From positions 1 through 49,813 of the forward strand of contig JANRIC010000080.1 in the NCBI GenBank assembly GCA_033765345.1: DNA of 49,813 nt, read 5' to 3'. The stretch comes from JANRIC01 sp033765345. GTDB taxonomy: Bacteria > Bacteroidota > Bacteroidia > Cytophagales > Microscillaceae. The stretch's first letter is position 1; every line of letters starts with the position of its first letter. The translations under genes were made by a program, and so were the position numbers. Below are positions 25,200-33,994 of the stretch, one piece after another. Under the pieces are notes generated by a model that saw nothing but the letters and a program-made list of their open reading frames with translations, ran no database searches and was not told where the DNA came from.

Positions 25200-25958
25200 A
25201 TGGACATAACCCCTTTACAAGAAATTCCCAAAGAATTTATAGACGAAATCACTGGCGAAATCATTTATCCTGAATCAGACGGAGAACCCATGGCTGAAAA
25301 TACCACACATTTTCAAAAAATCACCACCATTCAAGGAGGCTTAGACTCACTTTTTGCCTCCCGAACCGATGTGTTTGTGGCCGGAAACCTGTATTGGTAT
25401 CCCGAAGAAGGGAAGCCTTATATTCGGGTAGCCCCGGATATATTAGTGGCTTTCGGCCGCCCCAAAGGGCATCGAGGCAGCTATGAGCAATGGAACGAAG
25501 ACGATATTGCCCCACAAGTAGTCATGGAGATTTTATCCCCCAGCAATACCGTCACGGAGATGCTGGATAAATATCTGTTTTATCAGAAATATGGCGTACA
25601 AGAATATTATGTCTATGATTATCGTAAGAATAAGTTCTATGCCTGGAATCGTGAAAACGATAAACTGGATGCTATCCTCGTGATGCCTGATTATGTGAGC
25701 CCTTTGATGGGCGTGCGTTTTGAGATCAGGGAAGATGATTTGTATATTTTTAATCCCGACGGCACCCCTTTTCTGACCTATGTGCAGCAGGACGAACAAA
25801 GAAAAGAAGCTCTCAAACACGCACAAGAGGCCTTATCCCGTGAGCAAGAGGAAAGAAAAGCCAAAGAGGAGGCAATAGCCGAAGAAAATAAAGCTTTAGC
25901 CGAATTAACGCAACTCAAAGAGCTTCTCAAAGCCAAAGGTTTTGATGTGGATTTGTAG
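25200..25958 (+). CDS. Uma2 family (DUF820) PD-(D/E)XK nuclease-fold protein
   Basis: This 252-aa protein has the Uma2 pattern: TTHFQKITTIQGGLDSLF near the start, APDILVAFG, then VVMEILSPSNTVTEMLDKYLFYQKYGVQEYYVYD. The D (PDILV) and E (MEILSPSN) fit a restriction-endonuclease-like active site, but the lysine of ExK is replaced, as is usual in the family. The C-terminal 60 residues (from QQDEQRKEALK) form a charged coiled coil rich in Glu/Lys/Ala. The family expands massively in cyanobacteria and some Bacteroidota; its biological role is not known. The gene is flanked by degenerate copies of the GATTTGG-type repeat. Confidence 0.9.
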   Translation: MDITPLQEIPKEFIDEITGEIIYPESDGEPMAENTTHFQKITTIQGGLDSLFASRTDVFVAGNLYWYPEEGKPYIRVAPDILVAFGRPKGHRGSYEQWNEDDIAPQVVMEILSPSNTVTEMLDKYLFYQKYGVQEYYVYDYRKNKFYAWNRENDKLDAILVMPDYVSPLMGVRFEIREDDLYIFNPDGTPFLTYVQQDEQRKEALKHAQEALSREQEERKAKEEAIAEENKALAELTQLKELLKAKGFDVDL

Positions 25959-26073
25959 TAGAAGAGATATCCTCCATCTCAAAGGTTTGGAAAATCCAGA
26001 GAACTGAGATTGGGAATACGAACAACCTCAATCACACACCCAGGAATTAAGCTAAAAACCTTCGGGCACACAC

Positions 26074-28506
26074 TTAATTAAGTCCCTTCCACCTTGCCAG
26101 TAGATTCGTAGCACCTACCACAAAAGCTACCACTGTGACAGAACTAAGCGGCATCAGGATCGCTGCGATAATGGGGGATAAGCTTCCGGTGACCGCAAAA
26201 GCCAATCCAACGGAATTGTATAGAAGTGATATAATGAGGCTTAAGCGCACAATCTTCATGGTAATCCTCGAGAATTGAAGCAATTTCTCTAAATCCGGCA
26301 AGGCTTTCGCATCCAAAATAGCATCACAGGCAGGGCTAAAACTGCTGCTGTCTTCGGTAATGGTAATACCCACATTTGCCTGCTGAAGTGCCCCGGCATC
26401 ATTGAGTCCATCCCCTAGCATCAGTACGTGCTGACCTTCGGCTTGTAAATTCTGAATATAATTTAATTTTTCTTCGGGTTTTTGGCGAAATTTAAGCTCA
26501 CTTTCTTCTCCAAAATAAGGGCTAAGGGTTGCTTGTTCGGAGGCATTGTCACCACTGAGCAATGAAAGGCGAAACCGCCCCTGGAGTTTTTTGATCAAAT
26601 CCAAGATTCCGGGGCGATAGTGATTTTGAATCAGGAAAAACCCCCGATTGACACCCCCTATATGGATGTAGACCCTACTTTGCATACTTTCTTGGGGAAT
26701 CTCTAAAGCTTCTGTAAAAGTAGCCGAGCCGATTTTTAGCCAGGTTTTGCCGATTTTGCCCAGAATTCCTCGCCCGTGGATTTCTTTATATTCTTCTATG
26801 GCTAAACCCTTAAAATCATTGAGATACTGAGCAATTTTTTGGCTCAAAGGGTGCGTAGAATGTATCACCAAAGATTTGACCATCGTCTTTTCCTCAGCAC
26901 TCAGGGGAACTCCTTCAAAACTGATCTGAAAAGATTGGTTTTGGGTGATCGTGCCTGTTTTGTCAAAAACCAATTGGGTAATTTTGGCCAATTGAGCGAT
27001 GATATTGCCGTTTTTTAGATAAAAACGCCTTTTCCCAAAAATACGCATCGTATTACTAAACGCATAAGGAGTGGCGAGTGCAAGCGCACAGGGGCAAGCA
27101 ACGATGAGTATGGAGGAGATGGTAGTCCACACCATAGACGGCGCAATAAAATACCAAATAACTCCCGAAATCAGGGCAATGAGCAGTACTATCGAGGTAA
27201 AATAACGACTGATCATCGCCACGTGGTCGGGCTGGTCTCGATCTTTATTTTTGGAAAAGGCCTCATGATTCCAAAGTTGGGTAAGATAACTTTGAGAGAC
27301 TTCTTTTTGTACTTTAAGCACAATACTTTGACCGATCTGTCTGCCTCCGGCATAGATATAATCACCGATACTTTTCTCGACAGGGTCGGCTTCGCCACTC
27401 ACAAAACTATAATCGATATAAGCCTTTTCACTCAGCAAAATGCTGTCTGCGGGTACAAGTTCATGATTACGGATAAGGATATGATCGTTTTTTTTCAATT
27501 CTCGCACAGATTTTATAAAAGGTTCGCCCAGCTCAGGCAAGACTCTGACCGCCAAGGGGAAATACGATTTGTAATCTCGGTCAAAAGCCATTCCTTCATA
27601 ACTTCTTTCCTGTACCCATCTCCCTATGAGTAAAAAAAACAATAAACCCGCCAGCGAGTCCATATAACCCGCCTGGTGCAGCACCAGGATTTCATACAGG
27701 CTTCTCCCAAATAAGGCAATGATTCCCAGTGCAATAGGCACATCCAGGTTGGAGCTTCCGGCTCTGAGCGCCCGATAGGCCGAACGGAAATAATCCGAAC
27801 TACTGTATAAAAATACGGGCAGACCCAGCAAAATATTCATCATTCCAAAGAAGAAGCCATAGTTTTCTAGGGCAAAATCTTCTAGGGAGAGATACTCCGG
27901 AAAACTAAGCAGCATAATGTTGCCAAAGCAAAAACCACTGACCCCGATTTTGTAATAAAGACTTTTTCGATGGGCTTTTTTTTGTCGGGTTTCTCCTTCT
28001 TTGAGGCTGATTTGGGGCTCATAACCTAGCGTAGTAAGCAGCTCTACCAGTTGTCGGAGAGAGATTTTTTCGGGATGGTAGCTCAGACTGATCTCCTTCC
28101 GAAGGAAATTGACCCTAGACTCGATGATTCCGTCTTGAAGGCGGTAGAGGTTTTCAAGCAGCCATATACAAGAGCTACAATGAATACCCGGCATGTATAA
28201 GGTGATTTTTTGTAAATGGGTATCTGCAAATGTCAATAAAGTATGGAGAATTTGTTCATTATCCAAAAAAGCATATTTATCCGCAAAATCTCGGCTTTTC
28301 AGTTTGATACCTGGGTTTTTATCCAGATCATAGTATTGGCATAGGTCATTTTCAGCCAAGATTTGATAGACCGTTTTACAGCCTGTGCAGCAGAAGGGTT
28401 TTTCTTCAAATATAAGTCCGTCTTCCTGACAAATATCGCCGCAGTGATAGCAGGTAATTTGGGTGGGGTGCTGAATTTTGGGTTTTAGGGAGGTGGTATC
28501 CGACAT
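26074..28506 (-). CDS. ccoI: Copper-translocating P1B-type ATPase for cbb3 oxidase assembly
   Basis: This 810-aa membrane ATPase supplies copper for the CuB centre of cbb3 oxidase. The N-terminus has a cysteine-rich metal-binding region (CYHCGDIC, FCCTGCKTVYQIL) typical of CcoI/FixI. An HMA domain follows with GIHCSSCIW. Eight membrane helices include the CPCALALATPYAF ion-binding motif. The phosphorylation site is DKTGTIT and the hinge GDGLNDAGAL. Length is normal. The gene diverges from the ccoNO operon with 174 bp between starts, while in many species it lies in the same direction with ccoS. No ccoS-like frame is seen next to it. Confidence 0.93.
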   Translation of the reverse strand: MSDTTSLKPKIQHPTQITCYHCGDICQEDGLIFEEKPFCCTGCKTVYQILAENDLCQYYDLDKNPGIKLKSRDFADKYAFLDNEQILHTLLTFADTHLQKITLYMPGIHCSSCIWLLENLYRLQDGIIESRVNFLRKEISLSYHPEKISLRQLVELLTTLGYEPQISLKEGETRQKKAHRKSLYYKIGVSGFCFGNIMLLSFPEYLSLEDFALENYGFFFGMMNILLGLPVFLYSSSDYFRSAYRALRAGSSNLDVPIALGIIALFGRSLYEILVLHQAGYMDSLAGLLFFLLIGRWVQERSYEGMAFDRDYKSYFPLAVRVLPELGEPFIKSVRELKKNDHILIRNHELVPADSILLSEKAYIDYSFVSGEADPVEKSIGDYIYAGGRQIGQSIVLKVQKEVSQSYLTQLWNHEAFSKNKDRDQPDHVAMISRYFTSIVLLIALISGVIWYFIAPSMVWTTISSILIVACPCALALATPYAFSNTMRIFGKRRFYLKNGNIIAQLAKITQLVFDKTGTITQNQSFQISFEGVPLSAEEKTMVKSLVIHSTHPLSQKIAQYLNDFKGLAIEEYKEIHGRGILGKIGKTWLKIGSATFTEALEIPQESMQSRVYIHIGGVNRGFFLIQNHYRPGILDLIKKLQGRFRLSLLSGDNASEQATLSPYFGEESELKFRQKPEEKLNYIQNLQAEGQHVLMLGDGLNDAGALQQANVGITITEDSSSFSPACDAILDAKALPDLEKLLQFSRITMKIVRLSLIISLLYNSVGLAFAVTGSLSPIIAAILMPLSSVTVVAFVVGATNLLARWKGLN

Positions 28507-28581
28507 AAATATTTCCTGATTAATGGGGGCTAAGGTATTGTATCAGGTCAAAAAAAAAACTGATAATTATCATTTTGCTCC

Positions 28582-28595
28582 TTGATAAATGTCAA
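28582..28595. promoter_or_regulatory. FNR/CRP-family operator in the cco divergent region
   Basis: TTGATAAATGTCAA matches the FNR consensus TTGAT-N4-ATCAA at 9 of 10 fixed positions. A -7-like TAATTCTG (28621-28628) places the ccoNO start near 28633, about 44 bp from the box centre, suiting class II activation under low oxygen. A separate perfect palindrome TGATAATTATCA lies at 28561-28572. Confidence 0.65.
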
Positions 28596-28680
28596 GCTAC
28601 AGTGGGACAAATATCATTTCTAATTCTGACAAGTACCTCTACTTTTACAACATATTCGTCTATTAAACATTGAGTGTACC

Positions 28681-30849
28681 ATGGAAGGTAATGTACTTTT
28701 AGAAAAAGATCAAAAATCAGAATCTTCGGTTATAGAAACATTTCACTACGATAACCGAATCGTCAAGCTATTTATCATCGCTACGGTGGTATTTGGTATT
28801 GTCGGGATGCTGGTAGGACTGCTCATCGCCATTCAATTGCGCTTTCCTGCCTTTAATTTCGGCATTCAGTATACTACGTTCGGCCGGCTAAGGCCATTGC
28901 ATACCAATGCCATCATTTTTGCATTTGTGGGTAATGCCATGTTCGCTGGGGTTTATTATTCTATGCAGCGTCTTTTGAAAACCCGCATGTTCAGTGATGT
29001 ACTCAGTAATCTGAACTTTTGGGGCTGGCAGTTGATCATCCTGGCAGCGGCCATTACGCTTCCTTTGGGTTTTACGACCAGCCACGAGTATGCAGAGCTA
29101 GAGTGGCCTATTGACATTGCGATTGCAGTCGTATGGGTAATTTTCGGGGCTAACATGATCGGAACCATCCTCAAAAGAAGAGAACGGCACTTGTATGTGG
29201 CGATTTGGTTTTACATCGCTACTTTTGTGACTGTGGCAGTGCTGCATATTTTTAATTCTATTCAGCTTCCCATCGGTTTATTTAAGAGTTATTATGTATT
29301 TGCTGGAGTGCAGGATGCCTTGGTGCAGTGGTGGTACGGTCACAATGCAGTGGCATTTTTCCTCACTACTCCTTTTTTAGGGCTGATGTATTATTATCTT
29401 CCCAAAGCTGCAAATCGCCCGGTTTATTCCTATAAACTCTCTATCATTCACTTCTGGTCACTCATATTTATCTATATCTGGGCTGGACCTCACCACTTAT
29501 TATATACCGCTTTGCCGGATTGGGCGCAAAGTCTGGGTTCGGTATTTTCCATTATGTTGATTGCGCCCTCCTGGGGTGGGATGCTCAACGGTCTTCTGAC
29601 GCTAAGAGGTGCCTGGGATCGCGTAAGAGAAGACCCCGTTTTGAAATTTATGGTGGTTGCCGTCAGTGCCTATGGGATGGCTACCCTGGAGGGTCCTTTG
29701 TTGTCTTTAAAAAATGTCAACTGGATTTCGCACTATACCGACTGGACTATCGCCCACGTACACGTAGGCGGCTTAGGCTGGAATGGCTTCCTGATCTTCG
29801 GAATGCTCTACTGGCTAGTACCGCGTATGTGGGATACCAAACTCCACTCTACCAAACTTGCCAATACGCACTTCTGGTTGGGTACACTGGGGATTATTTT
29901 CTATGCCCTTCCCTTGTATATCGCAGGATTTACGCAAGGTTTGATGTGGAAACAATTCACCCCTGACGGCTATCTGGTATATTCTAATTTCCTGCAAACT
30001 GTCACACAGATTTTACCTCACTATTTGCTTCGTATCATTGGTGGTACTTTGTACTTCATCGGAGCTATCCTGATGGTGTATAACCTGTTGAAAACCGCTT
30101 ATTCCGGTAAATTTATGGCTAATGAAGAAGCACAAGCACCTGCATTGACCAAAAATGCCCCTTTAGAGGCAGGAGCCGGCTGGCACCACAATATCCTGGA
30201 GCGTCGGGCGGTACTCTTTACAGTACTTACTACAGTAGCTATTGCTATTGGTGGGCTGATTGAGATCATCCCTACGATGCTGATCAAATCCAATGTGCCT
30301 AGCATAGCCTCCGTACAGCCTTATACACCGCTTGAGCTGCACGGCAGAGACTTATACATCCGCGAGGGTTGCGTGAACTGCCACTCACAGATGGTAAGAC
30401 CTTTCCGCGATGAGACAGAACGCTACGGCGAATACTCCAAAGCCGGAGAATTCGTGTATGATCACCCCTTCTTGTGGGGCTCTAAACGAACTGGCCCTGA
30501 TCTACACCGTGAAGGTGGTCTCCGAAGCGATAGCTGGCATTATCTGCACATGCTGGAACCCGAGCAAATGTCTCCCGGATCAATCATGCCTACCTACCCC
30601 TGGCTACTAAGTCAAAGCTTTAGTACAGCCAGTATTGTACCCAAAATTAGTGCTATGCGAAGCCTAGGTGTCCCCTACGAAGCTGGTTTTGAAAGCCAAG
30701 TGGCCGAAAATGTAGATGCTCAGGCAGAAGCTATCGTAAAACGCCTCAAAGAAGAAGCAGACATTGAGACAAGCAAAGACAAAGAAATCATTGCCTTAAT
30801 TGCTTACCTGCAACGCCTGGGTACGGATATCAAAGCTAAAGATCAATAA
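28681..30849 (+). CDS. ccoNO: Cytochrome cbb3 oxidase subunits I and II fused
   Basis: This 722-aa membrane protein reduces oxygen to water at high affinity. The CcoN part (residues 1-465) has about 12 helices. It carries the low-spin heme b ligand region (RPLHTNAIIF), CuB histidines (WWYGHNAV and GPHHLLYT) and the paired heme ligands HVHVGGLGWNG. It continues in frame into the CcoO part: a membrane anchor (AVLFTVLTTVAIAIGGLIEIIP) and a periplasmic cytochrome c with CVNCHSQMVRPF and the distal methionine in SIMPTYPWL. The fusion of N and O is common in Bacteroidota. It heads the operon, preceded by an FNR-like box. Confidence 0.96.
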   Translation: MEGNVLLEKDQKSESSVIETFHYDNRIVKLFIIATVVFGIVGMLVGLLIAIQLRFPAFNFGIQYTTFGRLRPLHTNAIIFAFVGNAMFAGVYYSMQRLLKTRMFSDVLSNLNFWGWQLIILAAAITLPLGFTTSHEYAELEWPIDIAIAVVWVIFGANMIGTILKRRERHLYVAIWFYIATFVTVAVLHIFNSIQLPIGLFKSYYVFAGVQDALVQWWYGHNAVAFFLTTPFLGLMYYYLPKAANRPVYSYKLSIIHFWSLIFIYIWAGPHHLLYTALPDWAQSLGSVFSIMLIAPSWGGMLNGLLTLRGAWDRVREDPVLKFMVVAVSAYGMATLEGPLLSLKNVNWISHYTDWTIAHVHVGGLGWNGFLIFGMLYWLVPRMWDTKLHSTKLANTHFWLGTLGIIFYALPLYIAGFTQGLMWKQFTPDGYLVYSNFLQTVTQILPHYLLRIIGGTLYFIGAILMVYNLLKTAYSGKFMANEEAQAPALTKNAPLEAGAGWHHNILERRAVLFTVLTTVAIAIGGLIEIIPTMLIKSNVPSIASVQPYTPLELHGRDLYIREGCVNCHSQMVRPFRDETERYGEYSKAGEFVYDHPFLWGSKRTGPDLHREGGLRSDSWHYLHMLEPEQMSPGSIMPTYPWLLSQSFSTASIVPKISAMRSLGVPYEAGFESQVAENVDAQAEAIVKRLKEEADIETSKDKEIIALIAYLQRLGTDIKAKDQ

Positions 30850-30879
30850 TACATTCAAGTCCATTTAAATTATAAAGTT

Positions 30880-31065
30880 ATGTTTAAGCATTATTTTGAA
30901 AGAATACAGGACGTAGAGATTTACCCGATCATTTCTTTGGTCATCTTCTTCGGATTTTTTATCAGCCTACTGATCTGGGTTTCTGTGGCGAATAAAAAAT
31001 ATATCCATACAATGAAAAATTTACCGCTGGATTTGGACACTGAGTCCGAATCCTCCAAATCTTAA
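30880..31065 (+). CDS. ccoQ: Cytochrome cbb3 oxidase small subunit CcoQ
   Basis: A 61-aa single-span protein (YPIISLVIFFGFFISLLIWVSVA) with short charged tails. CcoQ stabilises the oxidase core, particularly against oxygen. Position between ccoNO and ccoP identifies it. Its stop is 5 bp before the ccoP ATG. Confidence 0.85.
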   Translation: MFKHYFERIQDVEIYPIISLVIFFGFFISLLIWVSVANKKYIHTMKNLPLDLDTESESSKS

Positions 31066-31070
31066 AAGCA

Positions 31071-31985
31071 ATGAAATTAAAACTCAATAAATTTACTACA
31101 ATAGGAAAAATAGGAAGTTGTGTACTTGCGATGGTATGCTTACTACAAGTTTCGGCTTTTGCACAGAATGCTTCAGCAAAACCTGCTCAAATGAATAATG
31201 AAATTTTCTGGATGTTAGTCCTGATGGGTATGGTGCTGATGATTGCCGTTCTGGTGCTGATCAGTACTTTATCTGCACTTTTCGTGGTCAGAAAGCTCTA
31301 TATGCAAGAGTTGGAGAAAAAAGGTATCAAGACCATGACTCTCTGGGATCAATTGATGGATAGCCTGAACAGGATTACCCCCCTCGAGCAGGAAAAAAAT
31401 ATTCTACTGGATCACAACTATGATGGTATCAAGGAACTGGACAATCACTTGCCACCCTGGTGGGTGTATCTTTTTTATGGAACCATCGCTTTTGCCGTCA
31501 TTTATCTATTTACCTACCATATCGTCGGAATCGTACCTACACCGCAGCAGGAATATCAGGCTGCCGTAGAAACTGCCTCCATGGAAATTGCGGAATATAA
31601 AAAACTGATGTCAGCCAATATCGATGAAACCAATGTCACATTCCTGAAAGATGATAAAAACGCTCTGGCTACCGGTGCCAAATCATTTGAAGCCAACTGT
31701 GCTGCTTGTCACGGTAAAAATCTTGAAGGAGGTACCGGACCTAACCTTACCGATGAATACTGGCTTCACGGAGGAGATGTAAAAGATGTCTTTAAAACAA
31801 TCAAATATGGTATACCAGCAAAAGGAATGATAGCCTGGGAGAAAAAACTAAAGCCGGATGAAATCCAGAATATCTCAAGTTTTATCCTGACCAAACAAGG
31901 TTCTAAGCCCGCAAATGCCAAAGAACCTCAGGGTGAAAAATATGTAAGCAAAGAAAAAAACGATAACAGCCAAAAAGAAGGTTAA
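31071..31985 (+). CDS. ccoP: Cytochrome cbb3 oxidase subunit III, single-heme form
   Basis: This 304-aa protein carries electrons to CcoO. A hydrophobic N-terminus (LAMVCLLQVSAFAQ) could be a signal or first anchor. A second span (NEIFWMLVLMGMVLMIAVLVLI) is followed by the FixP N-domain (ELDNHLPPWWVYLFYGTIAFAVIYLF). A periplasmic cytochrome c domain holds the single heme site CAACHGK and the methionine IPAKGMIAW. Proteobacterial CcoP has two heme sites, here only one. The C-terminal 20 residues are lysine-rich. It is embedded tightly in the operon (11 bp before ccoG). Confidence 0.93.
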   Translation: MKLKLNKFTTIGKIGSCVLAMVCLLQVSAFAQNASAKPAQMNNEIFWMLVLMGMVLMIAVLVLISTLSALFVVRKLYMQELEKKGIKTMTLWDQLMDSLNRITPLEQEKNILLDHNYDGIKELDNHLPPWWVYLFYGTIAFAVIYLFTYHIVGIVPTPQQEYQAAVETASMEIAEYKKLMSANIDETNVTFLKDDKNALATGAKSFEANCAACHGKNLEGGTGPNLTDEYWLHGGDVKDVFKTIKYGIPAKGMIAWEKKLKPDEIQNISSFILTKQGSKPANAKEPQGEKYVSKEKNDNSQKEG

Positions 31986-31995
31986 TCATTGAGCT

Positions 31996-33420
31996 ATGGA
32001 ATTAATAGAAGAAATTATAGATGATGAGTCATATCGGGATGCCATCGCTACCGTGGATGAATCCGGGAATAGAATCTGGATTTATGCCCGTAAGCCCAAG
32101 GGATGGTATCATCGCCAAAGAGTAATCGTAGCTGTTATTTTGCTTACGGTTTTCTTTGCGACACCCTTGATCTGGGTAAACGGCCACCCGCTTTTCCTCT
32201 TTAATCTATTTGAAAGAAAATTTATCATCCTGGGGAATGTTTTTGCTCCCCAGGATTTTCACCTGCTTGCTTTGGCGATGATTACCTTTTTTGTATTTAT
32301 CATCTTGTTTACCGTGGTGTTTGGTCGAGTCTGGTGTGGCTGGGCTTGCCCGCAGACAGTTTTTATGGAAATGGTCTTTCGCAAAATTGAATACTGGATC
32401 GAGGGGGATGCCAACCAACAACGTAAACTAAACGCACAGCCCTGGAATACGCAGAAAATGCTCAAAAAGGGGTCGAAACAATTAATTTTTGTGTCTATCG
32501 CCATTTTAATTGCACATACTACCCTGGCTTATTTGATTGGGATTGACCAAACGCTGAAGCTCATCAGCAACCCACCCGATGAAAACCTTTACGGTTTCTT
32601 AGGGCTTTTGCTGTTTACTTTTATTTTCTATGGCGTTTTTGCTTATTTCCGCGAACAGGCCTGCATTGCCGTATGCCCTTATGGGCGTTTGCAAGGGGTG
32701 CTTTTGGGCAAAGATTCTATGTCGGTGACGTATGACTTCGAGCGAGGAGAGCCTCGTGGCAAGCTCAAAAGTAAAGATACTTACAAAGAACAGCTCAAAA
32801 CCCAGGGCGATTGCATCGATTGTAAGCTCTGTGTGCAGGTTTGCCCCACAGGGATTGACATTCGCAATGGTACTCAGCTTGAGTGCGTCAATTGTACTGC
32901 CTGCATTGATGCCTGTGATCAAGTCATGGAGAAAATCCAAAAACCCAGCGGACTCATCCGTTATGCTTCCTACAACAATATCATCAAAAAAACCAAATTC
33001 AAATTCACCCCCCGAATCATTGCTTATTCGGTGGTGCTGACGTTGTTGATCGGATTGGATGTTTTTCTGCTGACTAATCGCGGGCAAATAGAGACCACCA
33101 TTCTTCGGGAACGCGGCTCTTTGCCTATCAAAATGGAAAACGGTGACATCAGCAATATTTATAGTGTACAGGTCACCAACAAAACTTTTGAAGACCTGCC
33201 CATTCGTTTTGTACTCAAAGGTACTCCCGGAAAAATTCAAATGGCGGGTGGAGATATGATCGCTGTCAAAAACACGACGACCGAAGGTGGCTTTTTTGTT
33301 GTCATTCCGGCATCTGAGCTGAATACACTCAAAAATAGCATTCAGATAGAAGTCTGGTCGGGTAAGGAACTCAAAGAAACCGTCACGACCAACTTTCTAG
33401 GGCCTATTAAAATCAAATAA
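31996..33420 (+). CDS. ccoG: Cytochrome oxidase accessory protein CcoG (4Fe-4S)
   Basis: This 474-aa inner-membrane iron-sulfur protein assists copper delivery to cbb3 oxidase; CcoG homologues act as Cu(II) reductases. Two ferredoxin-like clusters are visible: CIDCKLCVQVCPTG and CVNCTACIDACDQ. The membrane part has the NapH-like VWCGWACPQTVFMEMVFRKIEYWIEGD and REQACIAVCPYGRLQ. A C-terminal Ig-like periplasmic domain follows the last helix (IAYSVVLTLLIGLDVFLL). Length and order are normal. Confidence 0.95.
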   Translation: MELIEEIIDDESYRDAIATVDESGNRIWIYARKPKGWYHRQRVIVAVILLTVFFATPLIWVNGHPLFLFNLFERKFIILGNVFAPQDFHLLALAMITFFVFIILFTVVFGRVWCGWACPQTVFMEMVFRKIEYWIEGDANQQRKLNAQPWNTQKMLKKGSKQLIFVSIAILIAHTTLAYLIGIDQTLKLISNPPDENLYGFLGLLLFTFIFYGVFAYFREQACIAVCPYGRLQGVLLGKDSMSVTYDFERGEPRGKLKSKDTYKEQLKTQGDCIDCKLCVQVCPTGIDIRNGTQLECVNCTACIDACDQVMEKIQKPSGLIRYASYNNIIKKTKFKFTPRIIAYSVVLTLLIGLDVFLLTNRGQIETTILRERGSLPIKMENGDISNIYSVQVTNKTFEDLPIRFVLKGTPGKIQMAGGDMIAVKNTTTEGGFFVVIPASELNTLKNSIQIEVWSGKELKETVTTNFLGPIKIK

Positions 33421-33438
33421 ATTAAAGGTTTGGGGTGC

Positions 33439-33464
33439 AAGATGAGCGTTTTATGGCTCATCTT
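33439..33464 (+). terminator. Intercistronic hairpin between ccoG and ccoH
   Basis: A 9-bp perfect stem (AAGATGAGC / GCTCATCTT) with an 8-nt loop lies in the only sizeable gap of the operon (80 bp). Only a short mixed T/C run follows, so it may attenuate or protect mRNA ends rather than stop transcription. Confidence 0.4.
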
Positions 33465-33499
33465 TCCCTCTACACCTTGCTCAAAAAATCAATTAAAAA

Positions 33500-33985
33500 A
33501 TGAACTGGGGATATAAAATCGCACTACTTTACACAGGATTTGCCGTCTTTATGCTGACTTTGGTGAGCCTCACCTTTCAGTACAAGGTTAATCTGGTGGC
33601 AAAAGATTATTACAAACAAGAAATGGCTTATCAAGTGGAAATTGATAAGATGAACAACGTCAATCAATTGGGAGAAAAACCCACACTGAGCTACAATACG
33701 GTAGCTAATGTGCTGGATCTTAGAATCCCTGCCGAACAAGCAGAAGGCGAAATTCTTTTTTTCAGACCTTCGGATGCTTCTAAGGATTTCAGCATTCCGC
33801 TATTGTTGCACAATCAAGTGCAGTCCATTCCTTGTCAGGAACTACCCGAAGGGGTATGGCGTCTGAAAATCAACTGGCGGAGTGAGGGCAAGTCATTCTA
33901 TTTGGAGCAAAGAATTCGTGTAGCCGAAAACGGCAAAGTAGAACTTCTGCCCAATCTGGACAAAAAAGAAAAACTCAATCGTTAA
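33500..33985 (+). CDS. ccoH: Cytochrome cbb3 assembly protein CcoH/FixH
   Basis: This 161-aa protein has one N-terminal membrane helix (GYKIALLYTGFAVFMLTLVSLTFQ) and a periplasmic FixH domain. The KDYYKQEMAYQVEIDKMNN block is typical of Bacteroidota FixH. CcoH is needed for assembly or stability of the oxidase. It follows ccoG after an 80-bp hairpin-containing gap and precedes the SafE-like gene by 9 bp. Confidence 0.9.
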   Translation: MNWGYKIALLYTGFAVFMLTLVSLTFQYKVNLVAKDYYKQEMAYQVEIDKMNNVNQLGEKPTLSYNTVANVLDLRIPAEQAEGEILFFRPSDASKDFSIPLLLHNQVQSIPCQELPEGVWRLKINWRSEGKSFYLEQRIRVAENGKVELLPNLDKKEKLNR

Positions 33986-33994
33986 CAATCTTCC

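Noticed and set aside
32599..33240. A 213-codon minus-strand frame inside ccoG
   Set aside because: It is antisense to the conserved iron-sulfur region of ccoG and has no recognisable protein features.
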